From Flammeovirga sp. OC4 (GTDB lineage Bacteria > Bacteroidota > Bacteroidia > Cytophagales > Flammeovirgaceae), in the NCBI RefSeq assembly GCF_000812565.1, contig NZ_JTAM01000002.1, positions 62,001-126,000 of the forward strand: DNA of 64,000 bases, in the 5' to 3' direction. Position 1 is the stretch's first letter, and every line of letters begins with the position of its first letter. Below are positions 56,858 through 64,000 of this stretch, piece after piece. The notes below the pieces were generated by a model. That model did not search any database and was not told where the DNA came from. It saw nothing but the letters and a program-made list of their open reading frames with translations. The position numbers and the translations under genes are program-made.

Positions 56858-57022
56858 ATGATATTAAAAACTGTATGCCCCTATATCCGAAAATTCTTCT
56901 TTTGGTTTAAGTTGACAGTGACACTAACCTCTAGTTCTATCATTGCTACAGCTGAAGAAGCAGATCATGAGTTTTTTATCCTTTCTTTAGTTGAAGATGT
57001 AGCAGTTATGATTATTGATTAA
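56858..57022 (+). CDS. Possible small protein, 54 residues
   Basis: ATG 56858 opens 54 codons: a basic N-terminus (MILKTVCPYIRKFFFWFK), a Ser/Thr stretch (TVTLTSSSIIATA) and an acidic second half (EEADHEFF, LVEDVAVMIID). It looks like a small precursor with a hydrophobic leader. The stop overlaps the minus-strand terminator of the next gene. No homolog is known to me; it could be chance. Confidence 0.3.
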   Translation: MILKTVCPYIRKFFFWFKLTVTLTSSSIIATAEEADHEFFILSLVEDVAVMIID

Positions 57023-57047
57023 AAAAAGACACCCTTTTCAGAGTGCC
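57021..57047 (-). terminator. Terminator of the second Asp-box gene
   Basis: On the minus strand GGCACTC, TGAAAA, GGGTGTC, then seven T. Confidence 0.65.
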
Positions 57048-57071
57048 TTCTTGTAGCTACTGCTATTAATA

Positions 57072-59900
57072 TTATTGGATTATAAATTTCAAACTTCTTA
57101 CCTGATTGTTGTAAGAAAGCTTTAAAATATAAGTTCCATGACCAAGTGAAGGATGTTGAATAGGGTAGTTGTAATTACCCAATTCTAGTTTTTCAATTGA
57201 TTTATTGTAAACTTTTTGTCCATTCACATTGATAATCTCTATATCAAGTGAAGTAGTGATTTCATTATTAATTTTTAATGTCAATGTCTCTCCTGAGGTA
57301 ATAGGTGATTTTAATATAGAAACATCAGCCATAGGTGGAATTTCAATGATTGAAGTTACAGTGTCAGCATTTCCATCTCCACCGTTATTATCACCATCCC
57401 CGTCGCCGCTTCCATCACCATCACCGCTTCCATTACCGTCACCATCACCATCTCCATCACCATTATCGGTTGATAAATCATGTGTCCATGCACCTCTGCC
57501 ATGTGTTCCCGCAATCACTTGATTGTCATAAATTTTGAGATCCCACACCGATACGGCAGGGAAATTACCAGCTAAGCGATTCCAACTTCCACCTCCGTCG
57601 GTAGTTTCAAATAGACCAATTTCAGTAGCAGCCCATAACTTATTGGCATCTCCAGGAAATTCTAATACATCAAAAACGGCAACATCTGGGAATCCTGTAT
57701 CACTTGTTCTAGTGTTTGATGCTACCTCAAAACCTGTAATATCACTCCAAGTTTCACCAAAATCTGTCGTTTTAATAATTTTAGCGGACCCCAAGTAAGA
57801 GAATGTTACGTAAGCTATAGAAGAATCATTAGGGCTTGTTGCTAATCCTGAGATATTACCTGGATGGCTATTTATAAACTCAAAATTTTGAGTAGCATCA
57901 AAAGATCTGCCGCCATCTTTGGAAACAAAAATACGGTTTTCACTATTCATTGCACCACCTGCCCAAACAACGATAGGTGATTTTTCAGAGACTTCAACAT
58001 CTAGAAAACTTGTTATATTCCAATTTTCAGTGATGTTTACTCCCGTCCATGATTGACCGAAATCAGGAGATTTCCAAATACCACTGAATCCTACTGTGTA
58101 AAGTGTATCAGGGGCGTCAGGGTGATTTCCAAGCATGGTAATAAAAGGTGCATTATCTTCACCGGTGTCTGAGAGTCCCGTGGCTTCATGATTAATTCCT
58201 CTGAATGTTGTTCCTCCATCTACTGAAACTTCAAAATTGTTATTATAATAAGAGCCCATTAAAATATCAGGATCACTTTTATAGACTAAACTGGCAAAAC
58301 CATCCCCTCCAATAACTGCTTGATAGGCAGAAGTGGCTGTAGAGGCTTCGTTTTCAGGTGAAACCCATGAACCATTATCTTGTGTTCCGAAAAAATATCG
58401 ATCTTCATTAGGGAATTTATCAATGGCATAAATTTGAGTAGTATTTACCCCGTTGCCAATTTTTGTCCATGCACCTTCTCCTTCTCCAGGGGTAGAAGAG
58501 TCTTGGGTGTGATATATACCACCGTCATTGGTAACGATAATAGAAAATGTCTCTGCACTTTCATCGATAGAACCTAAGGTTAGGAAATGCTGATCCGGGT
58601 GAAATACAACGGCATTGTTAGGTCCATCTCCGTTGTATTGTCCATAAGCATCAGTTAACTCTACAAAAGTGCCACTGTTTTGATCGTCTACAGTAACTTT
58701 ACATAAATCTACCCCACCAATATACACTACATCTTTATCAAAAGGGTGTGCCAATACGGTATGATCATACCAACCTTGTCCACCAAGAAATGCATATTGT
58801 TGATTATCTAAAGTTACGAAGCTCCAAGTATCACCTTTATCTCTAGAAATATACAAGTTACCATCTTGACTACTGTTTCCTTCTCCCGCTATAGAAGCGA
58901 AAATTACATTAGTGTCTTTTGGAGAAACCGCTAGTTCTACCCTACCACTTTGAACTACATCAGTTGTGGATAATGTTGTCCAATTATCACCTCCATCGGT
59001 AGACTTGATAAACTCAGTTTGATTGACTGTAGCATACATAATATCAAAATTACCAGGTTCAAACACCAAAGACTCTACAAAATAAGTAGCGTTGTATACG
59101 TTCGTCCATGAGTCACCTCCATCAGTAGTTTTATAAATACCATAAGCACTTACATTGGCGTTGTCCCTTGTCGAAGCGGCAATCAATACTGTATTCGCAT
59201 CATTCGGGTCAACGATAAGCTTATAGATCGTTTCATATTGTATTCTTCCTTCTAAGGCAGGTAAGTAGGCCCAAGTGGTACCTCCATCTGTTGATTTCAA
59301 TACACCATTACCTACAATTGAGCCAAAACCCGAAAAGCCTTCACCTGTACCAGCGTACCAGATTTGAGAATCAGAAGGAGCAACAGCCATGCATGAAATG
59401 GCAATACTAGAAGAGGTGACACCTGAAATATCGGTCCATGTAGCACCTTTATCGGTAGTTTTCCAAATACCACCACCCACAGCACCAAGTAAAATGGTGT
59501 TGCCTGTAGCATCCTTTGGGTCGACTACGGCTGCACGCGTTCTTCCCGGTGAGTTAGAAGGCCCTCTCTCAATCCAAGTATAAGAATTGACATTATTTTT
59601 ACGGCTATTACTTTTTTGAATAGCCTTTTTGAGTTCCTTTACTCGATAACCTGATACATAGTTTTCTCCAGAGGTCCTATACTTCATGCTGTTGAGGATT
59701 TCCATGTACTTTTTAGGTTTGTTGGATTTTTTATATCCGTTTTGTCTTTTCCATTTCTTCAATGCGTATTCATAAGCTATGACATCTTCAGAAGTATGTG
59801 ATTGGGGTAAAACTGGTTTTGAAGATTTCTCAAGTGAATAATATCCAATTGAGCAGAGTAAAACCATAGAAAAAGCAATAGAGAGTAATTTTTTTATCAT
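57072..59900 (-). CDS. Secreted Asp-box beta-propeller protein with T9SS sorting domain
   Basis: 942 residues. After a signal or anchor helix (1-23) and a helical prodomain-like part (40-105) come VPS10/sortilin-type propeller blades with ten or more Asp-box motifs (TTDKGATW, STDGGTTW, TTDGGDSW, STDGGDNW, SRDKGDTW, SKDGGRSF, TTDFGETW, TTDGGGSW). A Gly-Asp linker (GDGDGDGNGSGDG..., coded at 57376-57470) leads to a type A T9SS C-terminal domain ending in SLKFIIQ. The propeller opening (ERGPSNSPGRTRA) is paralogous to that of the giant (KRGPFNVGGRTRA). It is likely surface-exposed; its ligand is unknown. Confidence 0.92.
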   Translation of the reverse strand: MIKKLLSIAFSMVLLCSIGYYSLEKSSKPVLPQSHTSEDVIAYEYALKKWKRQNGYKKSNKPKKYMEILNSMKYRTSGENYVSGYRVKELKKAIQKSNSRKNNVNSYTWIERGPSNSPGRTRAAVVDPKDATGNTILLGAVGGGIWKTTDKGATWTDISGVTSSSIAISCMAVAPSDSQIWYAGTGEGFSGFGSIVGNGVLKSTDGGTTWAYLPALEGRIQYETIYKLIVDPNDANTVLIAASTRDNANVSAYGIYKTTDGGDSWTNVYNATYFVESLVFEPGNFDIMYATVNQTEFIKSTDGGDNWTTLSTTDVVQSGRVELAVSPKDTNVIFASIAGEGNSSQDGNLYISRDKGDTWSFVTLDNQQYAFLGGQGWYDHTVLAHPFDKDVVYIGGVDLCKVTVDDQNSGTFVELTDAYGQYNGDGPNNAVVFHPDQHFLTLGSIDESAETFSIIVTNDGGIYHTQDSSTPGEGEGAWTKIGNGVNTTQIYAIDKFPNEDRYFFGTQDNGSWVSPENEASTATSAYQAVIGGDGFASLVYKSDPDILMGSYYNNNFEVSVDGGTTFRGINHEATGLSDTGEDNAPFITMLGNHPDAPDTLYTVGFSGIWKSPDFGQSWTGVNITENWNITSFLDVEVSEKSPIVVWAGGAMNSENRIFVSKDGGRSFDATQNFEFINSHPGNISGLATSPNDSSIAYVTFSYLGSAKIIKTTDFGETWSDITGFEVASNTRTSDTGFPDVAVFDVLEFPGDANKLWAATEIGLFETTDGGGSWNRLAGNFPAVSVWDLKIYDNQVIAGTHGRGAWTHDLSTDNGDGDGDGDGNGSGDGDGSGDGDGDNNGGDGNADTVTSIIEIPPMADVSILKSPITSGETLTLKINNEITTSLDIEIINVNGQKVYNKSIEKLELGNYNYPIQHPSLGHGTYILKLSYNNQVRSLKFIIQ

Positions 59901-59922
59901 AGTATATTGAGACTTTTATGAA

Positions 59923-60324
59923 TTATAATTTCGTAGAGTTACCTGTAGTTATATCAATAGAGTAGCGTATCACATTGGACTCGCCTTTTTTAGCAATTCC
60001 CATTTTTTGCGATGTTTTAATATGTTTTTCATCTAACCACGAAACATTTCCATCAATAAGAACTTTCAATGGATATATGATATTTTCCTTGGGGTCCATT
60101 ACAATAAAACTCAACTTTTGTTTTACAGTATTTGGGGATTTTGTAAAGCATAAATAATAAGTGTTTTTCTCATTGGGTATGACGTGTACATTGTCACTTT
60201 TTAGTACAGTCTGAGCTTTTTCAAGCATATTTTTTTTGATTTCAGATTGATCTGTTTTCTGAGGTTGACAATTCATGAATAATAACATCCAAAGAAATAA
60301 AAAAATAGACGTGTTTAATTGCAT
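59923..60324 (-). CDS. Small lipoprotein
   Basis: Start at ATG 60322-60324 (MQLNTSIFLFLWMLLFMNC), giving a lipoprotein signal ending in Cys of FMNC. The mature part (about 115 residues) is beta-rich with no recognised domain. A longer frame would add 24 residues before it. Its stop is 22 bases from the start of the Asp-box gene on the same strand, so the two are very likely cotranscribed and may work together at the surface. Confidence 0.7.
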   Translation of the reverse strand: MQLNTSIFLFLWMLLFMNCQPQKTDQSEIKKNMLEKAQTVLKSDNVHVIPNEKNTYYLCFTKSPNTVKQKLSFIVMDPKENIIYPLKVLIDGNVSWLDEKHIKTSQKMGIAKKGESNVIRYSIDITTGNSTKL

Positions 60325-60718
60325 AATAGTAATAAAAACCTTTGTGGTGACTAAACTTAGATTAAAGATAAGTGATATGTGATAATAGCATAACAATAAT
60401 TAAGAAGTTAAAGAATTGTCAAATCTAACTATCAATACTTAGGGTACTTAGCTTTTATTCAGTTTTGTAGGAGATAAAAACATTTGTAATTTTTTTAGTG
60501 CATTTGATAAAAGTAGAGTGCACTTCACTGAGTATCTAAATAGTAGGTTAAATATGATGATAAATATTCATATTAAAAATGAAATAACGTGCATTTTACG
60601 CTTTACTGAAATAATTTTTTCCTCTGATTTTAGTCATTTTTTTAGAAGAAATATAGGTCTATGTTGCGGATGCAATTTTAAAAAATTCACAATATTCTAA
60701 AAAACGTAGTTTATTAAT
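60325..60718. other. Gene-free stretch before pgk
   Basis: AT-rich, divergent promoter region for the lipoprotein operon and pgk. CATTTG-type boxes are present but none fits the consensus well. Confidence 0.4.
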
Positions 60719-61906
60719 ATGAAAACTATCGATTCTTATAATTTCGCAGGTAAGAAAGCGGTTGTACGTGTAGATTTGAACGTACCTTTAAACCCAGATT
60801 TTTCAGTTCGTGACTTTACTCGTATCAATGCAGTAATTGCTACAGTTAAGAAAATCGTTGCTGACGGTGGTTCTGCTATCTTGATGTCTCACATGGGTCG
60901 TCCAAAAGATGGTTTTGAGGATAAGTTCTCATTAAAGCACGTAGTTGCTCCATTATCTGAAAAATTAGGTCTTGAAGTTAAATTCGGTGGTGATCCAATC
61001 GGTGCTGAAGCAGACGAGATGGCTGCTAACTTACAGCCAGGTGAAGTAATGTTATTGGATAACTTACGTTTCTACAAAGAAGAAAAGAAAGGTGACGAAG
61101 AGTTTGCTAAGAAATTAGCTTCTCGTGGTGATGTTTGGGTAATGGACGCATTCGGTACTGCTCACAGAGCTCACGCTTCTACTGCAGTTATCGCTAAGTT
61201 CGTAGACGAAAAAGTTTCAGGTTATGTAATGGGTCGTGAAGTTGAAAACGCGAAGAAAATTACAGAAAATCCTGCACGTCCTTTCACTGCAATCATGGGT
61301 GGTGCTAAGGTTTCTGATAAAATCTTATTAATCGAGCGTATCATGGAAGTAGCTGATAACATCATCATCGGTGGTGGTATGGCTTATACTTTCTTCAAAG
61401 CACAAGGTGGTACTATCGGTAACTCTTTATGTGAAGAAGATAAATTAGATTTAGCTTTAGAATTAATCGAAAAAGCAAAAGCAAAAGGAGTAAACTTGGT
61501 ATTACCAGTAGATTCAGTTTGTGGTGATAAATTCGGTGAAGATGCAGCTGTTGCTTCTTACGATTCTAACGCTATCGCTGACGGTTACATGGGTCTTGAT
61601 ATCGGACCTAAAGCAGCTGAAGAATTCTCTAAAATTATCAAAGAATCAAAATCTATCCTTTGGAACGGACCAATGGGTGTTTCTGAGTGGGAAAACTTTG
61701 CTAACGGTACTACTACTGTTGCAACTGCAGTGGCTGAAGCTACTGAAGCTGGTGCATTCTCATTGATCGGTGGTGGTGATTCTGCTGCTGCTGTAAACAC
61801 ATTAGGTTTTGGTGATAGAGTATCATACATCTCTACAGGTGGTGGTGCTATGTTGGAATTAATGGAAGGTAAAGTTCTTCCTGGTATTGCAGCATTAGAA
61901 GACTAG
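60719..61906 (+). CDS. pgk: Phosphoglycerate kinase
   Basis: Glycolytic enzyme transferring phosphate from 1,3-bisphosphoglycerate to ADP. Typical blocks are [51 protein letters not shown] and GGGDSAAAV. 395 residues is normal. Codon use is biased (GGT, GCT, AAC), as expected of a highly expressed gene. It is monocistronic with a strong terminator. Confidence 0.98.
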   Translation: MKTIDSYNFAGKKAVVRVDLNVPLNPDFSVRDFTRINAVIATVKKIVADGGSAILMSHMGRPKDGFEDKFSLKHVVAPLSEKLGLEVKFGGDPIGAEADEMAANLQPGEVMLLDNLRFYKEEKKGDEEFAKKLASRGDVWVMDAFGTAHRAHASTAVIAKFVDEKVSGYVMGREVENAKKITENPARPFTAIMGGAKVSDKILLIERIMEVADNIIIGGGMAYTFFKAQGGTIGNSLCEEDKLDLALELIEKAKAKGVNLVLPVDSVCGDKFGEDAAVASYDSNAIADGYMGLDIGPKAAEEFSKIIKESKSILWNGPMGVSEWENFANGTTTVATAVAEATEAGAFSLIGGGDSAAAVNTLGFGDRVSYISTGGGAMLELMEGKVLPGIAALED

Positions 61907-61963
61907 TATTTGTATTTCACAACCAAGTATATTTCCTTAGATATTTGATTATCTAAAGAATAC

Positions 61964-62000
61964 AAGCGATACCTTTTCAATAAGGTATCGCTTTGTTTTT
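61964..62000. terminator. Terminator after pgk
   Basis: AAGCGATACCTT and AAGGTATCGCTT form a 12-bp stem around 6 bases, then TGTTTTT; the convergent GNAT gene ends beside it. Confidence 0.85.
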
Positions 62001-62484
62001 ATAAAGTAATTTTTACAGCTGATAAAACGGGAACTTCCAAACGTTCTCCATGTTGTACCCTGCATGCATTTTTAATATAAAATTCTAATGGAGAAAGGTA
62101 TTTCTGTCCGTTGTTTTTAAAATAACGATTGTGGTCAATTACCCATCCGTTTAGATTTCCAAACTGTTTTTTACCCAGCTTCAATAGAGTACTTCCAATT
62201 CCTTTTCCTTTGTGTTTTTCATCCACTATTGTTGCAAACCAACGCTCTTCCTCTCTTTCAAACTTTAGGAACCAACCCACTATTTGATTACCGTATGTCT
62301 TTACTAAAATAAAACGCTTATTAGATATGCCATTCAGATAAGTTTCAAAAGCATTTATTGATTTATAAGATAGTTGCATTGGATATTCATTATTCCAAAT
62401 AGTCATTAACCTACTTTTCTCTAAAGGATTGAGTTCACTACAGATTTCATACTGATATTTATCAGATTGTAATAAAAGGTCCAT
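61999..62484 (-). CDS. GNAT-family N-acetyltransferase
   Basis: 161 residues with the acetyl-CoA pyrophosphate loop KHKGKGIGSTLL (near 90-101), preceded by WFATIVDE and followed by a C-terminal Asn/Tyr region (WVIDHNRYFKNNG). Substrate unknown. It converges with pgk. Confidence 0.85.
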   Translation of the reverse strand: MDLLLQSDKYQYEICSELNPLEKSRLMTIWNNEYPMQLSYKSINAFETYLNGISNKRFILVKTYGNQIVGWFLKFEREEERWFATIVDEKHKGKGIGSTLLKLGKKQFGNLNGWVIDHNRYFKNNGQKYLSPLEFYIKNACRVQHGERLEVPVLSAVKITL

Positions 62485-62539
62485 TGTTTTGATTGTTTTA
62501 TTATTAGCGTTATTTCATTTAAGGTAAGTACCTGTTCAA

Positions 62540-62561
62540 AATTAACTATGATTTATTTTTG
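62540..62561 (+). promoter_or_regulatory. 22-nt shared element upstream of the HdeD-like gene
   Basis: Identical to 42479-42500 and ending in TATTTTTG (62554-62561), a TAnnTTTG match, 191 bases before the start codon. Confidence 0.4.
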
Positions 62562-62751
62562 ACTTGTACTTAAAACTAATTAATCAATTCATACGGAGAC
62601 AACTGAATTAATATGTTAGACATTAAACTTATGTTAAATAAATCTTTTTTTTGAAACTGGATCGAATTCAGTACGTCTAATAAATACTCAGGCAAATTAG
62701 AATAACGTTGATTTTGTTTGAGTTGCAATACCTAATTAAAAGTGAAAATAA

Positions 62752-63321
62752 ATGAAGACGATTTGTAAACCGTATCAAAATCCCATTACACCAAAAAAAT
62801 GGATGACTGCACTTACAGGAGTGTCTTATTTATTGATAAGTATAATTCTCTATACTCGTCCATTTACTAATGTATATGTCATGACAATGTTTTTTGGTAT
62901 TCTACTTCTACCTTCAGCAACTTTTGATATTTATTTTTCATCAGATAATAAAGATCAAATTTTCAGTTGGGGTTTCTTATTATTGAATGCTATTGCAGAC
63001 CTGTCAATGAGTATTGTTTTCATTTCACATGCCTATCTTGATGATTCTATTTTATTGTATATAGGAAGTTTTTGGATATTGGGAAAAGGGATAATTACAT
63101 TAAATTTCTCTTCCCTGATCAAGAAAGAAAGGCTCATAAAATATTTTTATATTGTCACGAGTTTAATGACTATTGTTTTATCAATGTTATTAGTGATCAA
63201 TGTACTGTTTTCGGAGATTCAAATTGATAAAATATTAACCTTAGCGATGCTGCTTTGTGCGGTGAATAAATTCATATCTGTCTTTTTTATAGATAAGGAG
63301 CATTACAAGGTATATTCATAA
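62752..63321 (+). CDS. HdeD/DUF308-like membrane protein
   Basis: 189 residues with about six hydrophobic helices (for example ALTGVSYLLISIILYTRPF and YVMTMFFGILLLPSATFDI) arranged like HdeD-type proteins. Function is unclear; HdeD of E. coli is linked to acid resistance. It has its own terminator. Confidence 0.7.
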   Translation: MKTICKPYQNPITPKKWMTALTGVSYLLISIILYTRPFTNVYVMTMFFGILLLPSATFDIYFSSDNKDQIFSWGFLLLNAIADLSMSIVFISHAYLDDSILLYIGSFWILGKGIITLNFSSLIKKERLIKYFYIVTSLMTIVLSMLLVINVLFSEIQIDKILTLAMLLCAVNKFISVFFIDKEHYKVYS

Positions 63322-63362
63322 AGAACATAGTATGTGGTAAATAATGGTCTGTTAGTGACCAA

Positions 63363-63405
63363 AAAAAGAGCTTAGGTAGAAGAAATAATACCTAAGCTCT
63401 TTTTA
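63363..63405 (+). terminator. Terminator after the HdeD-like gene
   Basis: AAAAAGAGCTTAGGTA and TACCTAAGCTCTTTTT form a 16-bp stem with a 10-base loop. Confidence 0.85.
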
Positions 63406-63454
63406 TTTATATCAAAGAAGTGAAACAAGGATTCATACCCTTTGTCATCGTTTC

Positions 63455-63592
63455 CTATTTATTCATTACCTTTTGAGTAATTGATGCCAATAATTTTTTG
63501 TTTACATCCTTATTGAAATGCTCTAAATTTCTGATAGCATCATCAAACTTAGTAGCATATGTTTTTTCAAAATTATACTTAATTTTTTTCAT
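63455..63592 (-). CDS. Doubtful small ORF, 45 residues
   Basis: ATG at 63590-63592 opens a basic, helical 45-residue frame (MKKIKYNFEKTYATKF...). It has no signal peptide or recognised motif. It could be a real small protein or chance; the rest of 63406-63903 holds nothing I can support. Confidence 0.22.
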   Translation of the reverse strand: MKKIKYNFEKTYATKFDDAIRNLEHFNKDVNKKLLASITQKVMNK

Positions 63593-63903
63593 CTCTTTTA
63601 AAGTTATCAGCACATATATTAAATACGTTTTTAAATTTAACGTAGAATTAGGTATTGTAGACAACGATTTTCGTGAATATATATTAAAATTGTAAAACTT
63701 TACATATCGTTAAAGTGGAATCAATATTAAAATAATATTGTAACAAAAAAAGAAAAAACAGGATTGAATAAGGGTAAAAGTTGAAGAATATCCATATTAA
63801 ATCCAATAATTTTATTTTTATTGAATAAAAGTTATTTACTTGAAATCAACATAATGATAAGTTTCCTTTTAAGGAAAACTCTTCCTGCTAATATTTAATC
63901 GTA

Positions 63904-64000
63904 ATGAAACCAAAAATACTAATACTTGATGATCATATGCTTTTTTGTCAAGGGATAGAAAGGATACTCTTAGAGCAATTCAATTCTGAAATTAACATCA
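63904..64000 (+). CDS. Response regulator receiver domain, N-terminal part
   Basis: ATG 63904 begins MKPKILILDDHMLFCQGIERILLEQF, the usual first strand, acidic pair (DD) and helix 1 of a NarL/LuxR-type receiver domain. The gene runs off the right edge, so its output domain is unseen. Confidence 0.8.
   Translation, partial: MKPKILILDDHMLFCQGIERILLEQFNSEINI

Noticed and set aside
57229-57798. Plus-strand frames opposite the second Asp-box protein
   Set aside because: They are antisense of the Gly-Asp linker and propeller coding region, with low-complexity Pro/Ser or His content.
60518-60700. 60-codon frame just before pgk
   Set aside because: It has no recognisable features and lies in the expected promoter region of pgk.
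1-64000. CRISPR arrays, tRNA, rRNA and riboswitches
   Set aside because: No regularly spaced direct repeats with unique spacers, tRNA-like TTCGANTC stems or known riboswitch cores were noticed; a covariance search would be needed to exclude them fully.

Overview
The window comes from a gliding-type Bacteroidota genome, most like the marine Cytophagales/Flammeovirgaceae; this is inferred, not proven. The signs are strong AT richness, two secreted giants with C-terminal type IX secretion (T9SS) sorting domains, few Shine-Dalgarno sites, promoter-like TAnnTTTG boxes, a Bacteroidota-type lanthipeptide leader, and DUF4369/TlpA, pirin and SEC-C proteins. No rRNA, tRNA or CRISPR was seen.

Left part (1-13 kb): a helical-repeat protein running off the left edge, leuA, a long gene-free stretch with a possible small RNA, and a DUF423 membrane-protein gene broken by one in-frame amber codon. 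Then come recJ, two rhomboid proteases, gatB, a TlpA-like lipoprotein and an M28-peptidase-fold protein in which the zinc-ligand positions appear to be lost.

Middle (13-41 kb): tandem copies of a short element with terminal inverted repeats; a 2437-residue T9SS protein (Asp-box propeller, fibronectin-like modules, then about 18 acidic tandem repeats); a SIR2-like protein facing an E1/ThiF-like adenylyltransferase; an M90 peptidase with a SEC-C tail; a pirin/AraC pair; and a cluster of Crp/Fnr regulator, aberrant serine recombinase and NarK-type nitrate transporter. After another copy of the element come an HtrA protease, a hairpin-rich candidate small RNA, a thioredoxin, a very large SF1 helicase and ApbE.

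Right part (41-64 kb): a complete class I lanthipeptide locus (precursor, LanC, full-length LanB, C39-peptidase ABC exporter, HlyD-like adaptor), preceded by an erythromycin-esterase-like protein. It lies between members of a Ntn-hydrolase (choloylglycine hydrolase-like) family: one intact copy and one decayed relic to the left, one intact copy to the right. Then follow an MBL-fold hydrolase, a DoxX protein, a second T9SS Asp-box protein with a lipoprotein gene in front, pgk, a GNAT acetyltransferase, an HdeD-like membrane protein, and the start of a response regulator cut by the right edge.

The best candidates for new biology are the lanthipeptide locus with its long two-cysteine core, the SIR2/E1 pair, the serine recombinase lacking a key arginine, and two terminator-ended regions without ORFs that look like small RNA genes.
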